31,696 nt of DNA from Lachnospiraceae bacterium. GTDB taxonomy: Bacteria > Bacillota > Clostridia > Lachnospirales > Lachnospiraceae. Positions 23,268 to 31,518 of this stretch are shown here, piece after piece. A program made the position numbers and the translations under genes. Under the pieces are notes generated by a model. The model had not been told where the DNA came from. It did no database searches and saw only the letters and a list, made by a program, of their open reading frames with translations. Numbering within the stretch: position 1 is the first letter of the stretch; each line of letters begins with the position of its first letter. The stretch covers positions 1 to 31,696 of the forward strand of contig CAAFTS010000129.1 in assembly GCA_900765975.1 (NCBI GenBank). Direction: 5' to 3'.

Positions 23268-24500
23268 TTATCTTTCTCGGAACAGATGTCTCGGAATACC
23301 GTCAACAACTACCGGGGATACATCACCCTGGATCAATGGACGAACATAGTTGATAAATTCTTCTGTTACATAATCGCCTTCTTCATTTACCCATTCTCTA
23401 GGAACAAGTTTTTCGTCGTTGGCAATTTTATGCACATCTTTGACTTCAGTACCGGCCTGATATGGATCGTCAGACAATCTCTGTAAAACAACCATTTTTC
23501 CTGAATCTCCCTCATCTGCGGCTTTGACTGCGGCTCCACCTACTTGATAAGCCTCCAAAATATCAACGCGAGAAGAACAGTGGGATGCGGCACGTTGCAA
23601 GGTACTTAATTCGATTGCGCGGGTTTTACATCCGATTTCACCTGCTATATAGCTTGCTAGGTAGTTTGCTGTACCGGAGAGCTGTTTGTGACCAAACGCA
23701 TCAACAAAATCAAGACTCTGCCCAAGTTCACAGACATAACGACCGTCGGCAAGGCGAATACCTTCGGAAACAGCAACTACAACAGACGATCGTTTCTCTA
23801 AAAGTGTTTTTACCTTGTTGCCGAATTGTTCTACATCAAAAGGCAGTTCAGGTAAATAAATCAAATCTGGACCGTTACAATCTTCACCTTGAGCAAGCGC
23901 TGCGGCACCGGTCAGCCAACCGGCATTACGTCCCATAATTTCAACAATAGATACAAGTCCCTTATTGTATTCCAGACAGAAACTATCTCGGATGATTTCT
24001 TTTACAGATGTACCGATATATTTTGCAGCACTACCATAACCAGGAGTATGGTCTGTTAATGCAAGATCGTTATCAATGGTTTTTGGACAGCCTACAAATC
24101 TGGTGGGGAAACCGGTGATAATTGCATAGTCTGATAATTTCTTGATTGTATCCATAGAGTCGTTGCCGCCGATATAGATGAATGCCTCAATTTCGAGTTT
24201 TTCCAGAATCGCAAAAATCTTATCATATACAGCCCGATCTTCGTGAATCTCTGGGAGTTTATAACGGCAAGAACCGAGAAAAGCGGCTGGGGTTCTTTTT
24301 AATAGTTCGGCATCCAGTTCTGTTGTGATGTATTCTGAAAGATCAATATATCTTTCTTGCAGCAAACCTTGAATACCATGTAGCATTCCGTATACTTTTT
24401 TAGCCCCGCGGTCTTTGGCAGTGCGGAAGACTCCTGCGAGACTTGAGTTAATAGCGGCAGTAGGTCCTCCTGATTGTCCGACAATTACATTACCCTTCAT
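23268..24500 (-). CDS. pfp: 6-phosphofructokinase, PPi-type (diphosphate--fructose-6-phosphate 1-phosphotransferase)
   Basis: The 410-residue cytoplasmic enzyme phosphorylates fructose 6-phosphate. GQSGGPTAAIN (8-18) begins the nucleotide/phosphate-binding region, GGNDSMDT is at 111-118, PKTIDND at 139-145 and IMGRNAGWL near 187-195. Lysine in PKTIDND, rather than Gly in PGTIDND, is the hallmark of PPi-dependent enzymes. The usual second aspartate of GGDD is Asn113 here, as seen in some PPi-type clades. PPi use is inferred; ATP use is not excluded. On the minus strand GGAGGT lies 7 nt before the ATG. It is monocistronic. Confidence 0.9.
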   Translation of the reverse strand: MKGNVIVGQSGGPTAAINSSLAGVFRTAKDRGAKKVYGMLHGIQGLLQERYIDLSEYITTELDAELLKRTPAAFLGSCRYKLPEIHEDRAVYDKIFAILEKLEIEAFIYIGGNDSMDTIKKLSDYAIITGFPTRFVGCPKTIDNDLALTDHTPGYGSAAKYIGTSVKEIIRDSFCLEYNKGLVSIVEIMGRNAGWLTGAAALAQGEDCNGPDLIYLPELPFDVEQFGNKVKTLLEKRSSVVVAVSEGIRLADGRYVCELGQSLDFVDAFGHKQLSGTANYLASYIAGEIGCKTRAIELSTLQRAASHCSSRVDILEAYQVGGAAVKAADEGDSGKMVVLQRLSDDPYQAGTEVKDVHKIANDEKLVPREWVNEEGDYVTEEFINYVRPLIQGDVSPVVVDGIPRHLFRER

Positions 24501-24528
24501 ATATAATACCTCCGAATCGATTGTTATA

Positions 24529-24544
24529 TTTCACTTTAGTGAAA
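24529..24544. promoter_or_regulatory. Operator-like inverted repeat in the pfp leader
   Basis: TTTCACTTTAGTGAAA has 7-bp arms. On the minus strand it falls just after the expected transcription start of the promoter at 24558-24586, a typical position for a repressor site. Confidence 0.5.
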
Positions 24545-24557
24545 ATGACATACTAAT

Positions 24558-24586
24558 AGTTTAGTGCATTTTGAACAATTTGTAAA
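24558..24586 (-). promoter_or_regulatory. Putative pfp promoter
   Basis: On the minus strand: TTTACA (24586-24581), 17-nt spacer, TAAACT (24563-24558), 57 nt before the ATG. Confidence 0.5.
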
Positions 24587-24663
24587 TGAAAAAATAGAAA
24601 AAAGAGTGAAAAATAAACAAAACATGCAAAATTATAAAAATAATAGAAACATGAAAAAAATAC

Positions 24664-24692
24664 TTGCATTTTAAAATCAAATCGATTATTAT
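24664..24692 (+). promoter_or_regulatory. Putative promoter of the pseudokinase/Ig-repeat genes
   Basis: TTGCAT (24664-24669), 17-nt spacer, TATTAT (24687-24692). The ~290-nt gap between pfp and this gene is very AT-rich and otherwise holds only the pfp promoter and operator; a leader of about 90-100 nt separates this promoter from the coding start. Confidence 0.5.
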
Positions 24693-24792
24693 ACAAATAC
24701 TCTGATTACAAATTCTGGAAAATCTGTTTTTCATAATCGGTTCTGATTGGAATTTTCAAAAGTTTGTGAAGTGATTAGAAAGGGGTGAATAA

Positions 24793-26100
24793 GGCGTTAT
24801 TCTGGCAAATTATGAAGTAATAAGGTTTATAGAGCATGGAAACCGCTGCAGACCAATGATGGATTATGTGGCAGGAGAATTGTTGATCTATCGCATCCGG
24901 AGATGCCCTGATATAGAAAAACAGATTCTATTTCGCTGGTTTCATCAGTTGCTTACGCAGATTGAGCAATATCAGAAATGCAAAAATCAGCAATGCTACC
25001 GTTATGTGAATCCGTATAGTGTATTGATTACCCAGGATGAGCAAATTTTGCTTTTGGATTTGGATGCTGAAAGTAATGCGTTTGTATTGAAAAATCTACA
25101 GAAACGAGCAATGAGAAATCATTTTGTGAAACCAGTGGTTCATATCAAAGAAAATACAAAAATATCTTTAGACTTGTATGGTTATGCGAAGACGATACAG
25201 TTTATTCTGGCTGCCACGTGTGTGGCGCCGTCATTAACCGGTTGGGAGAAACACCGACTGGTCAAACTCATCGATAGATGTCTAAATGAAAATCCAAAAA
25301 AACAATATGAAGATTTACAACAGGTCAAAAGAGACCTGCCAATTGAGAAAAATCCTAAAGAACGAAAAAACAGAAAGTGGATCCTCATAATAAGTCTATT
25401 TGTATTATTAACAGCTCTGCTCTGTGGTTTATATTACAGGTGGACTTTACAGGAGAAATATGAACAGCAGAAAAAATATGAGGAGGAAGTTGGTGTAAGA
25501 CAGAAGGGAAAAGTACCGGAAGAAGAAAACGAAGATGACAAAGCGAGAAACCTGAAAGGTGAATTGGATTCTGAAGATGGATTGGATTCTATGGAAGAAG
25601 AACTTCATGTGATAGAAGAGTATCTCTTGAGAAATACAGTAAAAGACAATCAAGAAGTAATTCGTCAGGGAAAAATACTGCAAAGAAATCTTCTGCGATA
25701 TCTTGCGGCAGCGTATGACAGGGAAGAAGAAAAAGAAAAAGCGCTGGAAACATATCGTGAGCTTTGTGATTTGGAAACACAGTCGGAATATTTACAGACT
25801 GCATATATAAGGAGAATTGCATTAGAAATAGAATTGTTTGAGTACGGAGAAGAAGCGGTTCTGACAGCAAAGGAGGCACAGGAAAAATTTCCGCATTCAG
25901 AGGCGATTGCATTACGATACGCAGAGGCGCTCTGGCTGTGCAGAGAGATTAGTACAGAAGAAAAACAAACGCAGATGCAAGAATTATCTGAGGCTTTTTC
26001 AGCGGTTAGAGAATCAGAGTATTATAGAAACTGGATAAACGAGCAAAACGCAGAAAGAGAAGAAAAGAGGGTTGATGGGGTTGAAAAGAACGGTACGTAG
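24793..26100 (+). CDS. Degenerate kinase-like / transmembrane / helical protein (start uncertain)
   Basis: The open frame runs from 24793 (after TAA at 24790) and reads naturally from ILANYEVIRFIEHGNRCRPM into MDYVAGELLIYRIRRCP, resembling a kinase hinge; YRYVNPYSVLI and LLLDLDAES occupy the places of the catalytic loop and DFG, and LDLYGYAKTIQFILA resembles helix F. HRD, DFG and the Gly-rich loop are missing, so it should be inactive. After ATG 24856 (residue 1 of the 414-residue shorter version) a transmembrane segment (about 175-195) is followed by an acidic stretch and a helical, TPR-like region (about 245-400), presumably outside. No ATG, GTG or TTG occurs in frame before 24856: either ATT/CTG near 24799 is used or a base is missing after GTG 24785. 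EssB/YukC of type VII secretion has the same architecture, but no other secretion genes are here. It overlaps the next gene. Confidence 0.75.
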   Translation, partial: GVILANYEVIRFIEHGNRCRPMMDYVAGELLIYRIRRCPDIEKQILFRWFHQLLTQIEQYQKCKNQQCYRYVNPYSVLITQDEQILLLDLDAESNAFVLKNLQKRAMRNHFVKPVVHIKENTKISLDLYGYAKTIQFILAATCVAPSLTGWEKHRLVKLIDRCLNENPKKQYEDLQQVKRDLPIEKNPKERKNRKWILIISLFVLLTALLCGLYYRWTLQEKYEQQKKYEEEVGVRQKGKVPEEENEDDKARNLKGELDSEDGLDSMEEELHVIEEYLLRNTVKDNQEVIRQGKILQRNLLRYLAAAYDREEEKEKALETYRELCDLETQSEYLQTAYIRRIALEIELFEYGEEAVLTAKEAQEKFPHSEAIALRYAEALWLCREISTEEKQTQMQELSEAFSAVRESEYYRNWINEQNAEREEKRVDGVEKNGT

Positions 26101-27829
26101 ATTGTTTGGGATTAGCTTGTTGATTTTGGCGGCAGGAAGAGCTGTGGCAGCAGATATTCCAGAAGAAGGGGAACGAATAGATGTAACTGCACCGGAAAAG
26201 GTGAAATTTCAATATTCTGATTTTGAGGAAAGAGAGAAGGTGATTTCAAATGAAAAAGTAGAGCTGATTTTGAAAAGTCAAGATAAGGAAAGTGAAGTTG
26301 CCTTCATATATTATGAAATCAGTGATGGAAGAGAGGGGAAATTGGAGGGAACTGAGGGAAGCCTCATATTAGAACCGGAGTTTCGAGGAACTGTAAATGC
26401 ATATGCTGTGGATCAGGCGGGAAATCAGAGTGAAATTTCTACATCAAAAGAAATAATATGTGAGAGTACGACTCCGGAGATTGTGCTAGATTTGCATGGG
26501 ACAGAAGGGTGGAATTGGGACTTTGTTCCGGTTTCTGTTGAAATTCAGGATCAGGAAATTAGCAGTGGATTGCAAAGTGTAAAATGTTATGTAAACCATG
26601 AAGTTGTAATAAACGAACAGATAGACTTGGAGAACGCAGTGAGTTTATGGAATGGGGAGTTTACCGTAGACATTGTTTCATTGAATGGCTCTGGAATTCC
26701 GATTGTGGTTGAAACGACAGATTATGCGGGAAATATTCAAACGGCGAGCCGGCTTGTTTATATTGATAGAAGTTATCCGCAGATAGAGATATCAGGAAGT
26801 TATGATAAAATGATTTCCGGTGAGGGTGTAATTATGGAGATTGTTGCTGCTGATGAAAATATATTGGAAAATGGAAAGATAATGGTGTGGAGAAATCCGC
26901 CAAAACAAGAAAGAAGTCTATATATAGAACAAATGCAGGAACAAGCAGTACCCTGTCAGAAAAATGAGAGCGGAGAGGGCTGTGTCTGGAAGCTTGTGTT
27001 GGAGGAAGATGGAGTATATGAAGTAGAAGTAACTGTGCAGGATGCAGCAGGGCATCAGCAGGTTCTTCATCAGACCTTAACTGTTGATAGGACAAATCCG
27101 ATTATCCGATTTATAGAACAGATGCACGGGACGCATATTCCATATTTTCAATGGAACTATGATGTAAGTGAAATGATAGAAGAGTTTACAGAGTATCAAT
27201 ATCAGATGACTCTAAATGGCAGAATGTATACTTCAGGAACCTATGTGGAAGAGGAAGGAGAAAAACTGTTATCTGTCGATGTGATAGATGCTGCAGGAAA
27301 TCGTTCTACAGCTGATGCGGTTTTTTACATTGATCATACACCGCCGGAGATTCAGGCTTATCAATTAAAAGATGGAGGCATTTATGAAGAAAGTGCGGAG
27401 TTAAATCTGGAAGTTGGAGAACCAGGAGCATATTTAGAAGGAGTATTTATCAACTCTGAAAAGATAAATCTGACAGAGGATAGTCAGATTTTTAGTCAGA
27501 CCTTAGAAGAACCCGGAGAATATATAGTAAGGGCTCGAGCGAAAGATCTGGCAGGAAATAAATCTGAGCTGGAGTTGAAATTTCGTATAGAGAAAAGGAG
27601 CCTGGCAGCAGTACTTTTTAAACCGGTAAAAAAATTACTGAGCGAAGAAGGAAATCAAGAAGAACAGAAAGAAGTGCAAAAAGAAGAACAAAAAAAGGAA
27701 ACTTCGGATATGGAAGGAGGAAAGAGGGGGATGCCGGAAAGGGCAATGGGAATACTACTTTTCACCGGTATTGTGTCAGGCGTTGGAATTGCCGGATATT
27801 ATTTATTGTGTTGTTATAAGAAAAAATAA
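26075..27829 (+). CDS. Surface-exposed membrane protein with Ig-like repeats
   Basis: The ~584-residue protein has a signal peptide (LFGISLLILAAGRAVAADIP), then a series of beta-rich modules each ending in a D-x-AGN type turn: DQAGNQS (~114), DYAGNIQ (~217), DAAGHQQ (~324), DAAGNRS (~406) and DLAGNKS (~492), spaced 80-107 residues, as in bacterial Ig-like domains. A Glu/Lys/Gln-rich stalk (about 525-545) precedes a C-terminal transmembrane helix (about 562-580) and CCYKKK. No LPxTG motif. ATG 26075 lies inside the end of the pseudokinase gene (26-nt overlap), implying coupled expression and probably interacting extracytoplasmic parts. TTG 26081 is an alternative start. Function unknown; ligand sensing or adhesion is possible. 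Confidence 0.82.
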   Translation: MGLKRTVRRLFGISLLILAAGRAVAADIPEEGERIDVTAPEKVKFQYSDFEEREKVISNEKVELILKSQDKESEVAFIYYEISDGREGKLEGTEGSLILEPEFRGTVNAYAVDQAGNQSEISTSKEIICESTTPEIVLDLHGTEGWNWDFVPVSVEIQDQEISSGLQSVKCYVNHEVVINEQIDLENAVSLWNGEFTVDIVSLNGSGIPIVVETTDYAGNIQTASRLVYIDRSYPQIEISGSYDKMISGEGVIMEIVAADENILENGKIMVWRNPPKQERSLYIEQMQEQAVPCQKNESGEGCVWKLVLEEDGVYEVEVTVQDAAGHQQVLHQTLTVDRTNPIIRFIEQMHGTHIPYFQWNYDVSEMIEEFTEYQYQMTLNGRMYTSGTYVEEEGEKLLSVDVIDAAGNRSTADAVFYIDHTPPEIQAYQLKDGGIYEESAELNLEVGEPGAYLEGVFINSEKINLTEDSQIFSQTLEEPGEYIVRARAKDLAGNKSELELKFRIEKRSLAAVLFKPVKKLLSEEGNQEEQKEVQKEEQKKETSDMEGGKRGMPERAMGILLFTGIVSGVGIAGYYLLCCYKKK

Positions 27830-27845
27830 TCACTAAAAAGGGAGG

Positions 27846-27885
27846 ATGCCGGGTAACCGCTTTTGCGGTTCCCGGCATATATTAT
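27846..27885 (+). terminator. Terminator of the Ig-repeat gene
   Basis: ATGCCGGG plus AACCGC (27846-27860) pairs with GCGGTT plus CCCGGCAT (27865-27878), 14 bp with one bulged T and a TTTT loop. Only an AT-rich sequence follows, not a pure T-tract. Confidence 0.75.
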
Positions 27886-28097
27886 GAAAAAGTTTATTCA
27901 AAAATTATCTTGTCGTCCATTTCGATATCAAATGTTTTAATTGATGAATTTAGTATACAAATTAGAAGTGAAGAAAGAATGATAAGAAAATGAAAGATTT
28001 TTGAATGATAAATGAATAAATTATGAACAATAAAATGAATATAAAAATAGCAAAGAAAAGGAAGAAAAATATTTCGAAAAAATTAAGAAAGGGTTAC

Positions 28098-28126
28098 TTG
28101 GAATGAAAAAAGGAATGTGGTATTCT
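28098..28126 (+). promoter_or_regulatory. Promoter of the DUF1700-like gene
   Basis: TTGGAA (28098-28103), 17-nt spacer, TATTCT (28121-28126) with a TGG extended -10, 22 nt before the ATG. Confidence 0.6.
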
Positions 28127-28147
28127 AATTGAAAGAGGAGGAATATG

Positions 28148-28633
28148 ATGACCAGAGAAGAATTTATAACACAGCTCCGTTTGACTCTTCAAGGCAAGGT
28201 AAGCAGTGAAAAGGTACAGGAAAATATCAGTTATTATAATGAATATATAAATGGAGAAATACAAAAAGGGAAAAGTGAGGCAGAGGTGCTTCATCTTTTA
28301 GGAGATCCGGCGCTTCTGGCAAAAACAATCATTGCAGCGGATGATGCAGGAAAGCATCAACAGAGTACAATTTATGATGTGGATGAAGATGGACGCACTT
28401 CTAAAAAGGAAGAATATGATCATGCATCGGAATTTGGTTATTCCGGCGGTGGTAAGATTCATATGTTCCGGATGGATAAGTGGTGGCATAAATTATTACT
28501 TGTTTTAATGGTAATTATGGTAGTGCTTTTCATAGTTGCGGTGGTGACTGGATTGATTCGTATAATTGCTCCATTTGTTTTACCAATTGTAGTAATTGTT
28601 TTAGTTGTAAGGATTTTTAGCAGACGCCGATGA
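28148..28633 (+). CDS. DUF1700-like (HAAS domain) membrane protein
   Basis: The 161-residue protein begins MTREEFITQLRLTLQGKV with the helical HAAS/DUF1700-type N-terminal domain containing SYYNEYINGEIQKGKSEAEV and LLGDPALLAKTII. A polar linker is followed by two close transmembrane segments (about 114-135 and 138-156) and RRR. Such proteins are often encoded next to a PadR-family regulator and have been linked to envelope stress; no PadR gene is present here. I use ATG 28148, 6 nt after AGGAGG; ATG 28145 is 3 nt away. Confidence 0.82.
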   Translation: MTREEFITQLRLTLQGKVSSEKVQENISYYNEYINGEIQKGKSEAEVLHLLGDPALLAKTIIAADDAGKHQQSTIYDVDEDGRTSKKEEYDHASEFGYSGGGKIHMFRMDKWWHKLLLVLMVIMVVLFIVAVVTGLIRIIAPFVLPIVVIVLVVRIFSRRR

Positions 28634-28937
28634 ATTAGAGTTGATGAATTAGAATTGTAAGATATGAAAGAACATAGAAAAGTAAAAGACCGATGGGGGA
28701 GCCATCGGTCTTTTGAGGGGAGTATAAATAATTAATAAGGGGTTGTAGAAAGTCACCTTTCTACAAGCAATAGTATAATATATGGGAAGGAAAAATGCAA
28801 GTAGAATTTTTTGTTCCAACGGAAAAAAGGAGAAAAAAGGAAAAAAAGGAAGAAAAAGTAAGTCTTAAAATGCGTATAAAAACAAAATAATACGGGATAA
28901 TATGAGTGTACCAAAATAATTCAGGAGGGATATACTC
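28634..28937. other. Gene-poor spacer with hairpins
   Basis: This 304-nt stretch holds the terminator at 28684-28714, the hairpin TTGTAGAAAG/CTTTCTACAA (28743-28766) and a lysine-rich 31-codon ORF at 28795-28890 with a GGGAAGG ahead of it that I do not call. A TATAAT at 28774-28779 lacks a good -35. Confidence 0.6.
28684..28714. terminator. Bidirectional terminator after the DUF1700-like gene
   Basis: AAAAGACCGATGG (28684-28696) pairs perfectly with CCATCGGTCTTTT (28702-28714), 13 bp with loop GGGAG; A's precede and T's end the stem. Confidence 0.85.
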
Positions 28938-29108
28938 ATGGCAAAGAATACAAATAGTACAAACAAAAACTCTTACTCATCTTATGCAGATGAACAGAAC
29001 AAGAACTCTAACAAAAACACAACATCTCAGAATAAGAACTGCAAAAATAGTTCTGATAAAAACAGCAGCTCTAACAAAAATAGCAGCAACAGTTCTAACA
29101 ACTATTAA
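28938..29108 (+). CDS. Small Asn/Ser/Lys-rich protein
   Basis: This 56-codon gene encodes MAKNTNSTNKNSYSSYADEQ followed by Asn-, Lys- and Ser-dominated repeats and ends SSNNY. AGGAGGG is well placed before the ATG. There is one Cys (residue 35). Small Asn-rich proteins of this style occur in Lachnospiraceae; some resemble gamma-type small acid-soluble spore proteins in composition, though this one has no clear motif. Composition is too biased for confident homology. It has a dedicated terminator (29156-29192) and likely its own promoter, supporting that it is real. Confidence 0.6.
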   Translation: MAKNTNSTNKNSYSSYADEQNKNSNKNTTSQNKNCKNSSDKNSSSNKNSSNSSNNY

Positions 29109-29155
29109 TTATTATAATTTAAAAAGAGTGGTTTGGTACAGGAAAAGCAGTGTAG

Positions 29156-29192
29156 GACAGAGTAAAGTTGAACTTTACTCTGTCTTTATTTT
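29156..29192 (+). terminator. Terminator after the small Asn-rich gene
   Basis: GACAGAGTAAAG (29156-29167) pairs perfectly with CTTTACTCTGTC (29173-29184), then TTTATTTT. Confidence 0.9.
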
Positions 29193-29224
29193 ATAGTAAG
29201 ATATTTACAAAAGAGGTAGATAAT

Positions 29225-30370
29225 ATGAAATATTTAGAGTTAATTGCACCCTGTCATTTTGGACTGGAGTCTGTATTGAAAAGAGAAATCTTAGATCTTG
29301 GATATGAAATTTCAAAAGTAGAAGATGGCAGAGTCACATTTTTGGGAGATGCCGAGGCTATTTGCCGGGCAAATATTTTTCTTCGTACGGCAGAAAGAAT
29401 TTTGCTGAAAGTAGGAGAGTTTAAAGCAGTTACATTTGATGAATTATTTGAAAAAACAAAAGCGTTGCCATGGGAAAACTATATACCTGTAAATGGAAAG
29501 TTCTGGGTAACAAAGGCTGCATCAGTCAAAAGCAAGTTGTTTAGTCCTTCTGACATTCAGTCTATTATGAAAAAAGCAATGGTAGAAAGAATGAAGTCTA
29601 GATATCATCAAGAGTGGTTTCCGGAGGATGGAGCATCGTATCCTGTCCGGGTTTTTCTGATGAAGGATATGGTTACGATAGGAATTGATACTTCCGGAAT
29701 CTCATTGCATAAACGGGGATATCGTCAGATGACCGCAAAGGCTCCGATTACAGAAACTTTGGCCGCGGCATTGATTATGCTTACTCCTTGGAGAAAAGAT
29801 CGGATTTTGGTGGATCCTTTTTGTGGAAGTGGAACATTTCCTATTGAAGCGGCCATGATTGCTGCAAATATAGCACCAGGTATGAATCGCTCTTTTACTG
29901 CGGAAGAATGGGTTAATCTGATTCCGAAAAAGCTCTGGTATGAGGCGGTTGAAGAGGCGCAGGAATTAATCAACGAGGATGTTCAAGTGGATATTCAGGG
30001 CTATGATATTGATAGTGATGTGATTAAGGCAGCTCGGAAAAATGCTGAAGATGCCGGGGTTGGACATCTGATCCATTTTCAACAGAGACCGGTCAGTGAA
30101 CTTCGCCATCCAAAAAAATATGGGTTCATTATTACAAACCCTCCATATGGAGAACGGTTGGAAGAAAAAGAAACGCTGCCAAAATTATATCGTGAGTTTG
30201 GTCAGAGTTTTCAAAAGTTAGATAGTTGGTCAGCGTATATGATTACCAGTTATGAAGATGCTGAACGGTATTTTGGGAAAAAGGCAGATAAAAACCGTAA
30301 GATTTATAATGGAATGATTAAGACCTATTTTTATCAGTTTATGGGACCGAAACCGCCGAGACGAAGTTGA
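29225..30370 (+). CDS. THUMP-domain class I SAM-dependent RNA methyltransferase (RlmL/YpsC-like)
   Basis: The 381-residue protein begins MKYLELIAPCHFGLESVLKR. An N-terminal ferredoxin-like/THUMP RNA-binding region (about 1-155) is followed by a methyltransferase domain with motif I DPFCGSGTFPIEAAM (about 197-211) and motif IV NPPYGERL (about 305-312), the signature of N-methylation of guanine in rRNA or tRNA. The likely activity is 23S rRNA m2G methylation by homology with E. coli RlmL's N-terminal half and B. subtilis YpsC. I use ATG 29225, with GAGGT upstream; the longer open frame to 29168 runs through the terminator and is not conserved. Confidence 0.9.
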   Translation: MKYLELIAPCHFGLESVLKREILDLGYEISKVEDGRVTFLGDAEAICRANIFLRTAERILLKVGEFKAVTFDELFEKTKALPWENYIPVNGKFWVTKAASVKSKLFSPSDIQSIMKKAMVERMKSRYHQEWFPEDGASYPVRVFLMKDMVTIGIDTSGISLHKRGYRQMTAKAPITETLAAALIMLTPWRKDRILVDPFCGSGTFPIEAAMIAANIAPGMNRSFTAEEWVNLIPKKLWYEAVEEAQELINEDVQVDIQGYDIDSDVIKAARKNAEDAGVGHLIHFQQRPVSELRHPKKYGFIITNPPYGERLEEKETLPKLYREFGQSFQKLDSWSAYMITSYEDAERYFGKKADKNRKIYNGMIKTYFYQFMGPKPPRRS

Positions 30371-30401
30371 GAAACTGAGATAGATGACAGAGGATAAAGA
30401 G

Positions 30402-31031
30402 ATGGAAAAGAGAATTGTATTTGCAACAGGAAACCAAAATAAAATGACAGAGATCCGGATGATTTTAAAAGATCTTGGTATGCCCATATTTTCAATGAAA
30501 GATCTTGGAATTGATGAAGAGATTGTGGAAGATGGTATTTCCTTTGAAGAAAATGCAGAGATTAAAGTACGAGCAATCTCAAGATTGCTGCCGGATGATA
30601 TTATTCTGGCAGATGATTCTGGATTGGAAATTGATTATTTGGATGGGGCACCTGGGATTTATTCTGCAAGATTTGCCGGTGAGGACACTTCATATGATAT
30701 CAAGAATCGGATTTTTCTAGATAAGCTGGAAGGAGTTCCGGATAAAGACAGAACGGCACGTTTCGTCTGTGCCATTGCAGCTGCATTTCCGGATGGAGAG
30801 GTGCAGACAGTGCGTGGAACGATCGAAGGGCAGATTGCACATGAAATAGCCGGTGAAAATGGATTTGGTTATGATCCGATTTTTTATGTGCCGGAATACG
30901 GATGTACAACAGCTGAGATGGATCCTGATAAGAAAAATGAATTAAGCCATAGAGGTAATGCGTTGCGGGCGATGCGCGCGATTATTGAAACAAAATATAG
31001 AGAAGATGAAGGTAAAAATGAAACATTATGA
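30402..31031 (+). CDS. rdgB: XTP/dITP diphosphatase (RdgB/HAM1 family)
   Basis: The ~209-residue cytoplasmic enzyme hydrolyses XTP, ITP and dITP to monophosphates and pyrophosphate, keeping non-canonical purines out of nucleic acids. Motifs: FATGNQNKMTEI (N-terminus), ADDSGLEIDYL with metal ligands, GIYSARFAG, GFGYDPIFYVP and SHRGNALRAM. ATG 30402 follows AGAGGA with 7 nt spacing; ATG 30384 would add six residues. Its TGA overlaps the next ATG (ATGA). Confidence 0.93.
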   Translation: MEKRIVFATGNQNKMTEIRMILKDLGMPIFSMKDLGIDEEIVEDGISFEENAEIKVRAISRLLPDDIILADDSGLEIDYLDGAPGIYSARFAGEDTSYDIKNRIFLDKLEGVPDKDRTARFVCAIAAAFPDGEVQTVRGTIEGQIAHEIAGENGFGYDPIFYVPEYGCTTAEMDPDKKNELSHRGNALRAMRAIIETKYREDEGKNETL

Positions 31032-31510
31032 GGGTGTTGATTGTAAGTGATACCCATGGGAAGCATGGTAATCTGGATCGTGCGTTGGAGCGTGCCGGAC
31101 ATATCGATGTTTTTATCCATTTGGGGGATGTAGAGGGCGGCGAAATCTATATAGATGCAGTTGTAGAATGCGAGAAACATATCGTGAGGGGAAATAATGA
31201 TTTCTTTTCGGATTTGCCGAGAGAAGAAGAGTTTATGCTCGGATCAAAGCGAGTGTTTATTACGCATGGACATAATTATTATGTTTCGCTTGATCCGGAA
31301 ACGATTAAAGAAGAGGGAAGAGCTCGTAAAGCAGACATCGTAATGTATGGCCATACGCATAAGCCGTATATGGATGTGCAAGAAGATATTACAGTTTTGA
31401 ATCCGGGAAGTTTATCATATCCGCGCCAGGAAGGCAGAAAAGGCAGTTTCATGATTTTGGAAATGGATGAAAATGGAAATTGTGATTACAAACAGCTTTA
31501 TATAGAATAA
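31028..31510 (+). CDS. YfcE-like metallophosphoesterase (phosphodiesterase)
   Basis: The 160-residue protein has all metal-binding motifs of the MJ0936/YfcE family: SDTHGKHGNL near the N-terminus, HLGDVEGG, RGNNDF, ITHGHNY and YGHTHKPYM, plus NPGSLSYPRQ. Family members are Mn-dependent phosphodiesterases with broad activity in vitro; the native substrate is unknown. It overlaps the rdgB stop by 4 nt, so translation is coupled. The rdgB-yfcE pair is a common clostridial arrangement. Confidence 0.92.
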   Translation: MRVLIVSDTHGKHGNLDRALERAGHIDVFIHLGDVEGGEIYIDAVVECEKHIVRGNNDFFSDLPREEEFMLGSKRVFITHGHNYYVSLDPETIKEEGRARKADIVMYGHTHKPYMDVQEDITVLNPGSLSYPRQEGRKGSFMILEMDENGNCDYKQLYIE

Positions 31511-31518
31511 CAGCCTGA

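Larger units (their letters stand above)
27830..28147. other. Gene-free AT-rich spacer
   Basis: This 318-nt stretch contains the terminator at 27846-27878 and the promoter at 28098-28126. The part between, about 27890-28090, is very A-rich with no ORF above background and no strong inverted repeat seen. Confidence 0.6.

Noticed and set aside
28795..28890. 31-codon lysine-rich ORF (MQVEFFVPTEKRRKKEKKEE...)
   Set aside because: It has a GGGAAGG upstream, but the composition follows the poly-purine tract and it runs into the likely promoter of the next gene; not convincing without conservation.
29168..29224. 19-residue N-terminal extension of the THUMP methyltransferase
   Set aside because: It runs through the terminator hairpin arm and T-tract and is not conserved; ATG 29225 matches family N-termini.
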